Positions 34,901 through 46,144 of a stretch of DNA of 64,000 nt are shown here, piece by piece. Each line of letters opens with the position of its first letter. Position 1 is the stretch's first letter. Below the pieces are notes generated by a model. It searched no databases. It was not told the DNA's origin and was given only the letters and a program-made list of their open reading frames with translations. The DNA is taken from the NCBI GenBank assembly GCA_027382625.1, contig JAJKFJ010022054.1, forward strand, positions 1 through 64,000, in the 5' to 3' direction. The position numbers and the translations under genes are program-made. The stretch is from Tetmemena sp. SeJ-2015. Its lineage: Eukaryota; Ciliophora; Spirotrichea; Sporadotrichida; Oxytrichidae.

Positions 34901-36560
34901 CAAACTGTATTTTCACTCTTCCCTCAACAGCTTCATCATTAATTTTTCTCTGAATTCCTGATGGGTCGTTGGTAAGATTGCTCCTCATAATTTGTAAAAT
35001 TTAGCACGCCTTAATTATACAAATGAACAAAGTGCTGCAAATCTGTTTTTATATTTATTACAGAGTAATTAATTTAATGAACTTAAACCATTTATATTTC
35101 TACTTTAATTTAAATTCCAATTAAAATTAAAGATGTTTAACAACTGAAAATGAAAAGGAGACTCCATTTCAAATATATTGAATAAGAATCATCGTTTATT
35201 TCATTTGTTAAAATAATGAATAAATTTAATGAGTTTTACAACAACATCTCGAGAGTTTTTCAGCCACAATTAATCTTATTTTTCCTAAAAAGTACTTTTT
35301 TTCTTATATTTAATCTCTTAAATAGCGTCATAGCTTTTTAAAAGAATTAATATGAAATTGTCTATAAAATAATTTACAAAATAATAATTATTTAAATTTA
35401 AAAATCTTTATCAGAAAATTGTTAACGTATTTAATTAAATTAGTAAGTGTTTTAGATATTTCTATAATTTATTAGCTAAAATAAAACATTTTCATATAAT
35501 AAAAATAAATAAAACTAAACTTTTTCTCAATTTTTATTTGATAATATTATACATTTATCGTTTCATTATGAAATTGTAGAAATAAAATCAACTTTTTTAA
35601 AAATTACCGAACAATAAATAAATTAATTAAATATAACCCCTAAGAGGCCAAGTAATCATATAAATAAAAAGTAAAATTTCTAAAAGAGATTAGTGAGGAA
35701 ACATTTAAATATTAAGATTAACTATATACAAATTTATATAGATATAACGATTTTTCTCCATTATACCTCTTGGGGCCCTACTAATTAATTTTCAATTTTA
35801 ATAATTTACAGAAACCCAAAAAATTCACGAGAACTAAAAAAGGTTTAAATTAAGTTTTCTTCTTATTTTCTTTAGATATATTTTAGAATTTAAGTCAAGA
35901 ATTAAAAACTCAAATATTTCAGGAGAAATTTAAGATGGAATTTTACAAAAATACAAATTGTGATAATTATTCTTTACAATATTTCTCAAAGCAAAAATTT
36001 TGTAGATATTTAGAATCCTTACTTTTGCTTTGTTTAAGTTTGGTTGCATGCCGAGGCTGGTGAATGGGCTTAGGAATCATTAAGATAAAAATTTAATAAG
36101 TGTGCGTAGGGATATACGAAAGAATAAATCTCCATTAAGTTAATAAAAACTCTTTTTTATAGTTTTGAATATTTCAAAAATCAAACGAGAGTTGTATAAT
36201 ACTACACAATTTCTCCTTGTTCTCAGAATCCAGGCTTCACTCCTAGAGGGACGACTTGCACTTTATTTTTTCATTGATTTTGCTAATCTAGTCCTTAATG
36301 CAGCGCAGATCCATTATAATTTATACTAGTAAAACTCCTTCAATAATTTCATACAACTTGGAAACAAGAAAGTTATTGGGTTTGCAAAAGATGGTCATCT
36401 CATCTTGCACTACATCAACCCAAAAACAAATCAGCCTTGGCAACCTTGCGATGTAGACTCATGCAACATGGTCAAATTAGATGAACCTAATGCATATGCC
36501 TACGCTAGCACTCTCTTCCATCCCTATACAGTAGGCTGCTGGGGTCTTGGATCTTCAAAT
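31965..36560 (+). CDS. YHYH-domain gene Y2, interrupted by IESs and a transposon, probably frameshifted
   Basis: Islands: 31985-32064 (KWVSKLPDSVNFKSYSWD), 32409-32560 (NTNAVDEIVGVSIDGVPIKQ, GYDPLFPKSS, YDDCIGYQDQF), about 36195-36259 (YYTISPCSQNPGFTPRGTTC), 36290-36548 (SSPQCSADPLQFI, IGFAKDGHLILHYINPKTNQ, PWQPCDVDSCNM, YAYASTLFHPYTVGCWG). The AAT pointer (32065/32409) and TTGC pointer (36256/36290) restore the frame. The insert between the second and third islands is about 3.6 kb because element TE1 sits in it. Near 36340 one extra base relative to Y4 breaks the frame, so the copy may be dead or carry a sequence error. No signal-peptide island was found upstream. Confidence 0.6.
32065..32408. 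other. IES, 344 bp, AAT pointer
   Basis: AAT at 32065-32067 is repeated at 32409-32411. Removal joins KSYSWD to NTNAVDEIVGV in frame. It begins AATTTAGCTGATAATTT, close to the equivalent IES of Y4. Confidence 0.65.
33262..33612 (+). mobile_element. M1 element copy nested in TE1
   Basis: It carries the M1 landmarks ACCATTCGATTAAGCATA, GCGCTCAGTAAAAAGTTATAA and AAGCGACACAAG, and ends in TCCAACTATACTATA. It lies between the left arm of TE1 and its coding region, so it inserted into, or is part of, TE1. Confidence 0.6.
33619..34789 (+). CDS. Coding region inside TE1, unidentified, with frame breaks
   Basis: Four successive open blocks with strong protein character: 33619-33999 (126 codons; GRKTLYMTFTVKLSYGQLLK, DLVKDYFQDKLEMQTNIAQN), 34001-34354 (117 codons; GSEIFHRIASAKYPRSLNII, LRNFQRNSTNLYLIKKRERF), 34353-34511 (52 codons; LPDTTKNSNEYLIEVNSES) and 34586-34789 (67 codons; SLKPIDEEPLTSWTEF, IIKERESNLRNYRYKKSSW). 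Frame changes between blocks suggest decay, short introns or sequence errors. No transposase, integrase or polymerase motif was recognised. The protein is charged and soluble in character; it may be an element protein of an undescribed type or a captured host gene. Confidence 0.5.
36256..36289. other. IES, 34 bp, TTGC pointer
   Basis: TTGC at 36256-36259 is repeated at 36290-36293. Removal joins PRGTTC to QSSPQCSADPL in frame. It has the same position and pointer as the 25-bp IES of Y4 (60506-60530). Confidence 0.7.
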
Positions 36561-36577
36561 TATGTGCGAGAATTTAA

Positions 36578-37108
36578 TTGGTAGTTAAATAAAATACAAC
36601 TGTCTTGCTCAATGAGTAAACCATAATTTAAATTTTATTATTTACTTTTAATATTTTAAAAGAATGGGCTGACGCTGATGCCGCCCCTCCATCTAAAAAC
36701 GCAGTTTACTCAAGCTAGTATAGGAGGTTGATTCAGCCGATCTGCCCATGGCACCTCTTTTCAGACAACCTTCACTAAGCCAGCCATAGTGGAAACTCTG
36801 AAAAGCACACGGTGAACGATGAAGCTCTGGACTCGATCATCTGTAGCTCTAACCTTTTACATATTCCAAGAGACCTCATCATATTTCAGAATTAAAGTCT
36901 TTCATGAGTGCTGAATGAGGATTAGCTAAGAGGAAGTGCCATGGGCAGATAGGCTCGGCCGACATCTTGTGCTAGCTTGAGCAAATTGTATTTTAATCGA
37001 GATGGAGAGGCGGCACCAGCGCCGCCCATACTTTTATAAAATGCACGCAAATATTAAATTAAGGCACTCATTTTAGTGAGCCAGGAACAGTTGTATTTCA
37101 TTTAACGA
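36578..37108. mobile_element. Foldback element, about 530 bp, arms about 210 bp
   Basis: The left arm (TTAAATAAAATACAACTGT..., GCCGCCCCTCCATCT, CTGCCCATGGCACCTC) is mirrored by the right arm (GTGCCATGGGCAGATAGG, AGATGGAGAGGCGGC, ACAGTTGTATTTCATTTAA). It is GC-richer than its surroundings. It sits just after the YHYH coding end of Y2; the matching place in Y4 (about 60.83 kb) runs straight into AATTAATATGCCGCTACTTGC without it. Confidence 0.75.
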
Positions 37109-38119
37109 ACATATTAAACTCTCCCATATATTATAATATTACTATCTACTAACTAATATGCCGCTATACTTGCACTAATATTCAAATTCAGAATAAAATT
37201 ATAATAATTAATTTTCAAAATTCATAATATATATGAGATTTTGGATATTGCAATTAATATAAATTAAAATTTTAAAAATCGTGGAAAATGATATATGAAA
37301 AGACAGTGGAAAAGTTATTTTAGGCTAAGGTTTATGATTTTGATTGATTTATTGTCTCAGAATCTAATAAGCATAAATATCTCTTCGCAGAGACTTCCTA
37401 TCGTAATTGCATAAAAACACATTATAAATTCAAATGAGCAATCGAATGAGTTCCAGTTTCAGTTATCAAGCACAAAAATAAACGTCTTAATAATTCAGAT
37501 ATCTTCTTTAATTATTTTAATCAATTCTGATTTGAATTTACATTTTAATTTACATGTTATTGTAACTCTTAATATTACAATCTAAACTTTTTATCTGAAA
37601 ATTTTATAAACCTCTTATAAATATAAGTGAACTGGATAGAAATTCAGATTTTACTATAATAATTAAGTTACCTTTAAATGGAGCAATACTCTTAAGATCA
37701 TGAAAAATACAGCACTAATGATGAGGATGCAGATTTTACGTTAGTCTTCCTTCATCCAGGCTTTCAGGAGAAAACTCATTGCTTTTTGGGGGAAAAATAG
37801 GGTCTTAGTATAATATGAAAACAAAATTTACATTTAAACTTACTTTAAGACATATTTTTGTTAATATTTGTATAAAATTCTAAGATTTGCGGAACGGCGA
37901 GCTATGCTACACTCATTATATTTTAATTTAAGGACTCGACTTCACTTTCAAACTAATAAGTGCACTATTAATTATTAAATGCAAGTCTGATAGTAATGCT
38001 CTCATTTGTCTGAACCAAATTTAAATTTCAGCCGATCTCTTTCAAACCAAGGAGGAGGGCATAGTCCTTTTATATAGTGAGAATTAATGAAAAAATAAAA
38101 TTTATTTATATATTAAAAT

Positions 38120-38485
38120 AAAATCCAACAAATTAGCCCAGCTCATATTTGAATAATTTTTTACACCATTCTATTAAGTATTAAATTCTAAGAATTGTAT
38201 ATACTTACAACATTTGTGCAGGAGAGCTCATTCAAGTGATATAGGAGTCACAAGTTAATAAGAAAATGACGATTAAGAATATGAGAAGTGCGTAAATTAT
38301 ATTTTACAGCTAAATAACTCTATGAAGATGATTAAAGAATAAGAATACCATATTAATTTTTGAAAAGCTTAGGGCAAGCTCCGGGGGAGGATGAATCTGC
38401 GATTTTTGCCACAAAGTTGCATCTTCAGACTTGCCATATTCACCTGTAATCTTTTTAATTAAATTCTATACTATAATAATTGGTA
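38120..38485 (+). mobile_element. M1 element copy
   Basis: Landmarks ACCATTCTATTAAGTATTAA and CTATACTATAATAATT at the end. The left end is eroded (CCCAGCTCATATTTGAATAA). It is shared with 61645-61985 as part of duplication D2, so it predates the duplication. Confidence 0.5.
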
Positions 38486-38749
38486 ATAGGCAAATAGCCA
38501 CCAAAATGATAGCCACCAAACTCGCTTAATAACCAGTAATATGCTATAATTGCACTATTTAAACACTAATTGCTATATAATACACAATCATAAAATAATT
38601 GCCAACACTTAGAATCAATATTCAGAATCCCTAAGTAAAAATCTCATTTTAAAGCCAATTATTAATTATTTTAGATATCCTAAATTAAATAGTTTTACAG
38701 AGATCTTATGAATTGAAATAAATATTGTTCTCTCATAAATGAAATTTTT

Positions 38750-41290
38750 TAATTTATTTATATTTTAATGGGATTCTGACATAAAAGAAATTTTAAGATT
38801 AGTTCACTTATATAGACTTTTCTTTTTTACTTGTTTCATTTAGCTGAATTTATTTTTCAATAAAAAATTTCTTTTATTAAAGTCCATGATCTATCGATTT
38901 TTAATAAAAATTTATATGGAAGCAGGATAGCTAGGAATCAAAAATATATTATTACTCACCCTTTAAATAGTATTTTTCCCCTCGATTTGAATAAGTGCTG
39001 GTTTGGTTTCTATAAAATTATAAACTTCAACTTTCATTAAATTTGCTTGTAAATTAATAATTAACTATCATCATGCAGCCGCCCACGCATTTGAAAATTC
39101 TTTTTATTTTAGATGCCCAAGTAAAATTAAATCTTTTACTAAGACTGTGATTTAATTTTTGTTCGACCTCTATATTTAAAAATAAGCAAAATTATTTAAC
39201 TTAAAGTAAATCAAACATTAACTTATTATAAAACTTCTAAAAAGAAATTTTACTTTTCAAGTACTCTTTGACTTATTCTAATTTTAATTACACAGACAAA
39301 TCTGCTGAAGGAATAAAGGAATTAATATTAAGGATTTTCGGGCCTTAAGTCCAGCAACGCACGTGTGGTTTCGAAGCGCACTGATTTTTAATATATTTAT
39401 AAGTGTTCTAATAATTAAATAGAGAGCTTTTATAAGTTTGATATTAAGAATGACTTTATTATAAATTATGGTCTTTATAATAATTGCTAAAACTATATCT
39501 GATGACTTACTGCTTTATCTTATTTTCATGCAACTTTTATTGATCTTAGAGTAGATTAAGTCGCATTAGTATATCCAGTAAGTTATGTTTTATTTTGAAA
39601 TCTATGAGTGAACAATTCTTTTGAGCTAATCAAATTCTAGCTTTATGAAATATATGTTGGCTTTCAAATGTTAGAATCTAGTTTGTTTTTAATAATGCAT
39701 GAGATAGTAAGTTTCTAGTTTTGTTTTGACTTAGAGGTATACCTGTGGTGTTTAAGTAATAAGGCAAGCTTCAATTATGATCCAGACTAGAGAACATTTA
39801 AAATGGATTAATATCCTTAGTTTAATTATTTTACTTTAATAAAGTTTAGATTGTTTTTCTAAAGTTCTTAACAAAAATAAAGTTTTGAATATGAAAAAAG
39901 CTAGTAGATAAATTCTTGATGGTTTGAGAAGATGTGGTTAGGTGCCTTACAATAAGTTTCACAGAAAAATCAAATAACTTAGATGCCTAAAAATAATAGA
40001 GGAATAACCTAAGCACGAAAACGCAAAAAATATTCAGTTACTTATGCTCTTTTAAATTAAATTGTGTTGACATGTATTTTCTCGATCACCTAATCTTATT
40101 TCTCCAATAATCATTTATTTTTTTTAATAAATGCAATGAAACGTTTCCAGATTTTCGTACTCTCCAGCCACTGTAGAGGTAAATTTATTTTATCATTTTA
40201 TATTAAATCTTGTTTTTAAAGTTGTTTGCATCATAAATCTATAAAGTAAAATAATTTTTCACAAGAGAGAGACTTGAAATACTTCTTCTAAATTATATTA
40301 TGACTCGAATACGAATACAGTATCGATGGTTTTTAAAAAAGGAGATTAATAAAAGAACCCGTTTGTTTAAATATTACACTCCACCCAGTAACGATAATTT
40401 AATGCTATGAGTTTTAATTGCAATCGGTTATGGAGCGCGGCCACCTATGATTATCTACAATTGTTTTGGACATTTTTCCGCTTGAGAGTATTTCAGTCGT
40501 AGTAGGTCTGATTTCTGAGCATCTGCTAATTTTCTTATTTGAGATCTCGCATTGGATATGATTGCAAATGCTATTCTTGACTATCCAAAGGAGGAAGTGA
40601 TTTCTTATTAGTTATCAGAATAATCGTTAATTATGAATTTAAATAAGTTTTTAATAAGCATAATAAATTAAACAAACTGATTCCAGCTGATCATGAGGAC
40701 CACTCTGCCTTACTAGTTTAAAACTTGATTAAATATCTCTTACCCCCGATCAACCATTCGTATTTGAGCCAGAGTAAGTAATAGCGCAATAATTCTTATA
40801 GTGTCACTAGGTGAAGCATAAGCTTTTTTATTTCACATTTCGCAGAGAGGGGGTTTGCTAAACTAATTACATGCTCTTCATCAGTTACAAATCTTAAAAT
40901 TGACGGCAGGGATCAAAATGATAATAGGTCAAACATTTTCAAAGCTCAAGCATATTATTCAACTAAATGTTTTCATCACTCCTTGACATATTAAAACAGA
41001 AATAAAAAATGATTACAGAAAATTTGTTTTATATTAAAAATTATCTTCAATTTTGAAGAATCAATATTATCTCCAGAAAATCTGAAGCCAAAAGAGTTAA
41101 GTGTTATCTGTTTTACATTAAATATATTTTTCCGTAAAATTCTTAACTTTTTAAGTTACTGAATCATCCATTCATATCTATCATAGTATATCTTCATATT
41201 AGCCTTAAAGAAAATGCTTTAGCAATTAATCTTATTTGATTGGCCTTTTCTATTTTATCATTCTTTATAAGAGAGTTGCTAATGGCTAGG
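38750..41290. other. Unassigned AT-rich stretch
   Basis: Mostly non-coding. A short coding-like frame near 40549 (DLALDMIANAILDYPKEEV) lacks boundaries. No element ends were recognised. Confidence 0.3.
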
Positions 41291-41298
41291 GATAAGTT

Positions 41299-41460
41299 CT
41301 TGGAGAGTACCAAATTGTCTTCTCGGATGCGTATAATGGAAAAACCTCGTATAGATTTACTGCGAAGACTTAAAATTGCTAAATGAATGTCTCCCTTTAT
41401 GTAAAGAGACTTCTATAGCATTGTAAATAATTTAAGCAAAAGCACTTTGAGGCCTCTTGA
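41299..41460 (+). CDS. Orphan coding-like island (cadherin-like strand pattern)
   Basis: An open block reads LGEYQIVFSDAYNGKTSYRF then TAKTQNCQMNVSLYV before TGA at 41458-41460. The alternation of aliphatic and polar residues and the GxY..FSDA motif recall the beta modules of the giant genes, but no neighbours or pointers were identified. An overlapping 34-codon frame from ATG 41282 is also open. This is tentative. Confidence 0.3.
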
Positions 41461-41954
41461 AATATAAAACATGTCGTTCAGTGCCCAAATGATATTTCTT
41501 TTTCCATTCAAACTTATTTCAACTAATTTATATATCTAAGTTTAGGATGTATTTTTAAATCGGAAAATGGAGTAAATTAAATGCACTGATTACTTTTAAT
41601 AGATAAAATTTTAACTTTAAAAGCTCTCTTATTAATTAAATTGTGGGTTCCAAAACAGCACGTGCGTTTGTGGTTAATTAAATCGAAATGTACTGATTGA
41701 GGTGAAATAGTGCGGATTCCAGGTCACAATTCCTTTTATAAGGCAATATTTTATTTATTCATTTAAAAAAAATCTAAATTCTTGCAAAGGGAGAAATTAT
41801 TTTTATCTTTCATGAAATTGAAAAATACTTTAATTTTATAAATGGCTAGCTCATATTAAATTTAAGTTTAATCCAAAGGATAACAGATCTTACAAATTTA
41901 TCTAATTAATCTAAAATTAATTAAAAAATTGAGAATTAATTTAAAGGAGACTAG

Positions 41955-42335
41955 TGATTAAATGATTAAATGCTATGGCAGTTATCTTACTTACCTATAA
42001 ACTAAGCTAGCAAGAACTTAAGCAGCAACTGATACTCGAAGAGGCATAAATAATTTTCATTTTATTTTTGGTCATTACAACGAGAAGGGAGTTTAGTGGC
42101 AGCCTTACGAATTAGACTTTTGTAATGAAGTAACTCTATTTAATTATTCTTAAAAAGTGAGTATTCTATAATTAATTTTTACTACAAATATTTTCAAAAG
42201 TAATTATAAAGCTTCATGATAAATTTGAGAGAGATATTTAAAATTATTTAAAATAACTCTCGCGAATGGAGATTACGTGTATGCAAGCATTATGTTCCAT
42301 CCTTACACAGTGGGTTGTTGGGGTCCCTCAGTAAT
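41955..42335 (+). pseudogene. Decayed YHYH-domain copy (Y3)
   Basis: The last two islands of Y1 are recognisable but damaged. IAKDGHFIVGPFNEKG of Y1 has become INNFHFIFGHYNEKG, the conserved Cys of WQPC is Tyr (WQPYELDFCNE), and the IES pointer AATGGAG has changed to AATGAAG on the left side only. The C-terminal YASIMFHPYTVGCWGP block is intact. Loss of the matched pointer means it could not be precisely rejoined, which fits a dead duplicate. Confidence 0.65.
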
Positions 42336-42694
42336 TAAATATAATTTATTATAAATTACTTCATTCTCGGGTTTATGTTCTTCGGAAAAAATTTTTTGGA
42401 AAGCTTAGGTCTGTCAAAATTGAACAATCAGCTCTTTAAACCTTACTCATAATTTAATCAAATTTCAATTAAAATTTAAGTCTTAGACCTTTTTTTTAAT
42501 TAAAAATTTATCTTTAAAACCTAGTGAATTTATTTGCAAGAAAAGTAAGAGTAAGTTTATAGTTAATAGTTTACCTGTTGCAAGGAATGGCTACTCTAAT
42601 TCATAAAATTAATTCTAATTAAATATAAAATTGCTTTGCCCATCTTAATGTTTACAGCCTGATGATAATATTGGTTTTTATTTCTTTGATATGA

Positions 42695-43036
42695 TTAATA
42701 TTATCCGTTCAGCTATAATTTTTCAAAAACTTTTGAGTCTCCTTCTGTAAGGCCTGGACGAACGAGGACGAAGTATTTGCCATTTGAGTTAAAACTTGGC
42801 ACTGTAAGCACTCCTTGTCGACAGAGTATTGCTACAAAAATGTCCCAAAAAAAAGTAATTTTACTTTATTAAATCTCACAATTATAGGGAAATTTATGGA
42901 TTTAAACATGCCTATCATGAATGGATTTGAAGCCTACTTCTCTAAGGTTCAGTATAAAGACGAAAACAGTGGCTACTTACTGGAAAAGCTGGCTTCCTAG
43001 CCAGTAGAGAAAAATCGGGGCTGAACGGATAATAAT
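42695..43036. mobile_element. Inverted-repeat insertion of about 340 bp carrying a receiver-domain fragment
   Basis: The ends read ATTATCCGTTCAGC (42699-42712) and GCTGAACGGATAATAAT (43020-43036), exact inverse complements over 14 bp. The paralogous site in D1 copy 1 (about 20470) is uninterrupted, so this is an insertion into copy 2. Confidence 0.7.
42815..43018 (+). pseudogene. Response-regulator receiver domain fragment
   Basis: The frame reads IIGKFMDLNMPIMNGFEAYF, the hallmark MDLxMPxMxG loop around the phospho-acceptor Asp of two-component receiver domains, followed by KVQYKDENSGYLLEKLAS. The stretch before it (EYCYKNVPKKSNFTLL) does not show the usual acidic pair. Only the middle of the domain is present, bounded by the inverted repeats of the insertion. 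It is likely a captured piece of a hybrid kinase or regulator gene; alternatively it is a stray germline segment of such a gene. Confidence 0.6.
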
Positions 43037-44465
43037 ATCTAAAAAAAACCTTTAGAAATAGATTTAATTTGATTTTTTCTAATTTCTAATGATCTCTTCC
43101 ACACTCTAATTTTCAAAATTTATTTTGATTACCAAATAAATCGAGTAATATTTATTATAGAATTATAGCTAGTCTACAAGAATATGATAGCATTACCTTT
43201 GTAAATATCTTTTTTTCTCAAGAAGCACAGAGCTTTAATTTCTATAAATTTCAAAGTTTAAACTTCTTGAAATTTCTTTAATTTATTAATAAATTACATA
43301 ATCTTTTTATAGCCTTCGTAATTGAAATTGGGCTGATTTTATACATTTAAAATTCACCGAATAGATATCTTTCATTTATATTATTTTCAATGTTTTATTA
43401 AAGTATCCTACTATTTATTAAGTTTTTTAAACTCGAAATTAAAGCTTTTCGCTTAATAAATTAAAAAAATCTTGCAAATGAATTTTTTATTTTAAAATTT
43501 TAAAAGGAAATTTTTTATTTTTTAATTAAAATTTAAATTTTTGAAAAAAGGAATTATGAAATTTAAATTTGAATTTTTTAAATTTTTTGAAATTTAATTA
43601 ATTGTAAAATCTAAAAGAAAATAGAAGAGGATAATTGCTAGAAATTAAAGATGTATGAGTGCTTTAAGTATGTTCTTTAATTTATTAGGTTTCATATTTT
43701 TCTTTTCTGATAATTTAAATAGGTTAATTAAACTAGCTATTTCAATAGAAACAGTAGCACTCTGACACACTTTTAAAAGGTCAAGACTAAGCTTCATAAT
43801 AAGGAAGGCCAATAACTCAAAAAAGCAAGGGCAATTTTGGCAAAGTAGTTATGTTTTAACAATAGTGATATTGATCAAAACTTTTGACAAATTCAAACCC
43901 ATTTAAGATTGTAAACAAAATTTAACTTTATCCAACTTTAAACAAGTATCTTCTCAAAACTGTTTAAAAAGTGAGTTAATTACACAAAATAAAGAGTAAA
44001 TGACACTAATTTAGAAGAGTCAAATGCCACTTCTTCCCTCCATTAAAAACTAAATGCATTAAATATTAAAACTGTTATATATTAAATATATGCATTTCAA
44101 AGTTTGATCCTTTCTAGATCAGTTTTATTCAGCCCAACTATTCTGTATTAAATTATAATTATATCAAGTGAATTAATTCCTAAATAATTGCTTTTTTAAT
44201 TTGTGTCGTTTACACTTTACAATTTGTGATACTATATCTTAATTTTAGTTGAAGACTGATTATTGCAAAAGTCAGTTTATTAATAATCATTTTTAAATTA
44301 AATTATTTAATAAATAAGAATCTTAATTCAAATTAGTTTAAATTCAAATATTGCCACCTTCTTAATATATTTAAATTTATGAGGATCTAAAAAATAAATT
44401 AAATCTCAACCAACCTTCATATAGCGGTGCTCTTCTTGGCCACTGTTCTTACTTATTCTTTATTT

Positions 44466-44885
44466 ATATAGCTGAGAATTTAATAAAAAAGAGAGTTAAT
44501 TATTAATAAATATTCTAAAATCGAAATCTGCGACAGTTGAAGTGTGAGATTTTGGACTGAAATTATTACCCTTCGATTAAAAATGAAATTCTAAGCAACT
44601 TTGATCCTTGTAACTTCTTCGTAGGAGTTGTGTGTAGAGAGTTACCTCTGTCATAAGTTTGTGAACTTGGCTAATTTCTTGGTTCGGAGACAAAGTCATC
44701 AAGTCTTTTAGAAGAGAGCTCCTATCGTAATGGCAGCAGAACAGACTCCTATTAAAATTAAAAAAGCTATTGAACAAGCCCCATATTGAGTTACCTACTT
44801 CACAATTTAACGGCCACCATTTTACAACTCTTCATTTATTATTTTAATTAAATTCCGATTTTCATTTAAGTTTTAACGATATTTA
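44466..44885 (+). mobile_element. M1 element copy with empty site
   Basis: It starts TATAGCTGAGAATTTAATAA and ends near TTTTAACGATATTTATA. It is absent from D1 copy 1, where the flanks (GCGGTGCTCTTCTTGGCCAC and GCCGGCTAACCAGTTGCA) are about 60 bp apart. Confidence 0.7.
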
Positions 44886-44999
44886 TATTAAAATTCAGGA
44901 CGAGTGTTAGCTGGCTAACCCGTTGCATCAGGCACAATATTAATATATAATTGTTATTATTCATTAATATAATTAAAGATTTATTAAACAAAGAATATT

Positions 45000-45620
45000 A
45001 AATATTAGACAAATTTTCAAAATTGAGCATACATATCTTTCCATGATTATTTAGTAATGGCTCACTTCATTCAATTAGAATTAACAGAATTTAATGTAAT
45101 ATACAGACTTGTATTTTTTAAATCTAATAGTCCAATATGTCTAACTTGAAAAGTTTTAGCACAATTAATTATTTCATCAGAAATAATTAAAAAGATATGC
45201 TTATATTTTTGTTACTTTCATTTTATTAGAGAAAGACTATTTGTGATAAATAAAGATCTAATTTTTTGCAAGAGTAACCATTTCAGGATTAAATACCAGA
45301 CCCTTCTATATTTCTAAAGCTTATTTGATGACTTTAAAGGTATCTTTGCTCCAGTCCTCTGCTAAAAGTTACGAAGTTTGGAGTATCAATCAAACGATAG
45401 CAAACCAATTAGTGATAATGCTATTTTTTTATAGATTCGTGGTCCAATATAATTTTCTCAACACCAAATTCTAAAATTCTATCTCACTTATCAATTTTTT
45501 GCTAAATTTGAAAAATAACTACCAATAAACTAAATCATCCCGCAACAAGCTGTAACGCCTAATAAGATTCTCAATTGGAGAGGCGCCACTTAATAATTTT
45601 CTAACTTAAATTACTTCAAA
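45000..45620. other. Unassigned AT-rich stretch
   Basis: Open frames exist, as expected when only TGA terminates, but none shows clear protein character. Confidence 0.3.
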
Positions 45621-45624
45621 ATTT

Positions 45625-46040
45625 TGTTAATATAGAAGGAGATTTATTAAATCGATGATTTATAAAAATAATAAATGGAGAGTTGCAAATTCGTGCTATT
45701 TTAAAATCATAGATTCACCACCTGAGATGCAGCTATTACGATAGCTTGTCTAAAATTTATATAAGTTATTTCTTTAATCATTAGAACAGTACATCTCAGA
45801 AGTGAGATATAAATCACCCACTCATTCATCATCCTCATCATCATCTTCATTAGAACTTGTGTGCCGCTTATAACTTTTGACTGACAAAAGTTACAAGGAT
45901 AAAAAACTCTTAGAATTTGAAGTTTAATTTAATGGTGTTATAATTATTTAAAATGGACAAACTTAAACTGAAGCAAATTACTTCCATTTTAATTTATTAG
46001 CTAATTTAATTATATTTTTATTAAATTCTCAGCTATATTT
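45625..46040 (-). mobile_element. M1 element copy, inverted
   Basis: Reverse complement of the neighbouring copy at 46145-46605: CCGCTTATAACTTTTGACTG and ending AATTCTCAGCTATATTT. The two copies form an inverted pair about 100 bp apart. Confidence 0.65.
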
Positions 46041-46144
46041 TTGTTTAAATAAAAATATAAGCAACAGTCTACTGCATAGTAGGAGTTAAATTATCTCAAA
46101 GACCTTTTTCATATCATTAAAATTAAATTTTTCTTTGTTCTTTA

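Larger units (their letters stand above)
32826..35211 (+). mobile_element. TE1: 2.4 kb element with about 315 bp terminal inverted repeats
   Basis: The left arm 32826-33140 and right arm 34893-35211 are inverse complements (for example AAATGGAGTCTCATTTTCAT versus ATGAAAAGGAGACTCCATTT, and TTAAGGCGTGCTAAATTTTA versus TAAAATTTAGCACGCCTTAA). It contains a nested M1 copy and a plus-strand coding region. It lies within the large insert between two Y2 islands, so it would be removed with that IES. The Y4 locus lacks it, providing an empty-site comparison. Confidence 0.8.
31965..38750. repeat. Segmental duplication D2, copy 1
   Basis: It matches 59300-62250: the YHYH islands, then a distal block that is nearly identical (from CTTTAAGACATATTTTTG near 37837 to CATAGTCCTTTTATATA near 38065, versus 61331-61575) followed by an M1 copy in each. 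Copy 1 is longer because of TE1 and the foldback element 36578-37108. Confidence 0.75.
41940..45000. repeat. Segmental duplication D1, copy 2
   Basis: It matches 19680-22500 but carries two extra insertions (42695-43036 and 44466-44885). Similarity ends shortly after GCTGGCTAACCCGTTGCATC. Confidence 0.7.

Noticed and set aside
42815..43018. A working two-component response regulator gene
   Set aside because: Only the central loop of the receiver domain is present, enclosed in an inverted-repeat insertion; the acidic pair and the conserved Thr and Lys regions are missing.
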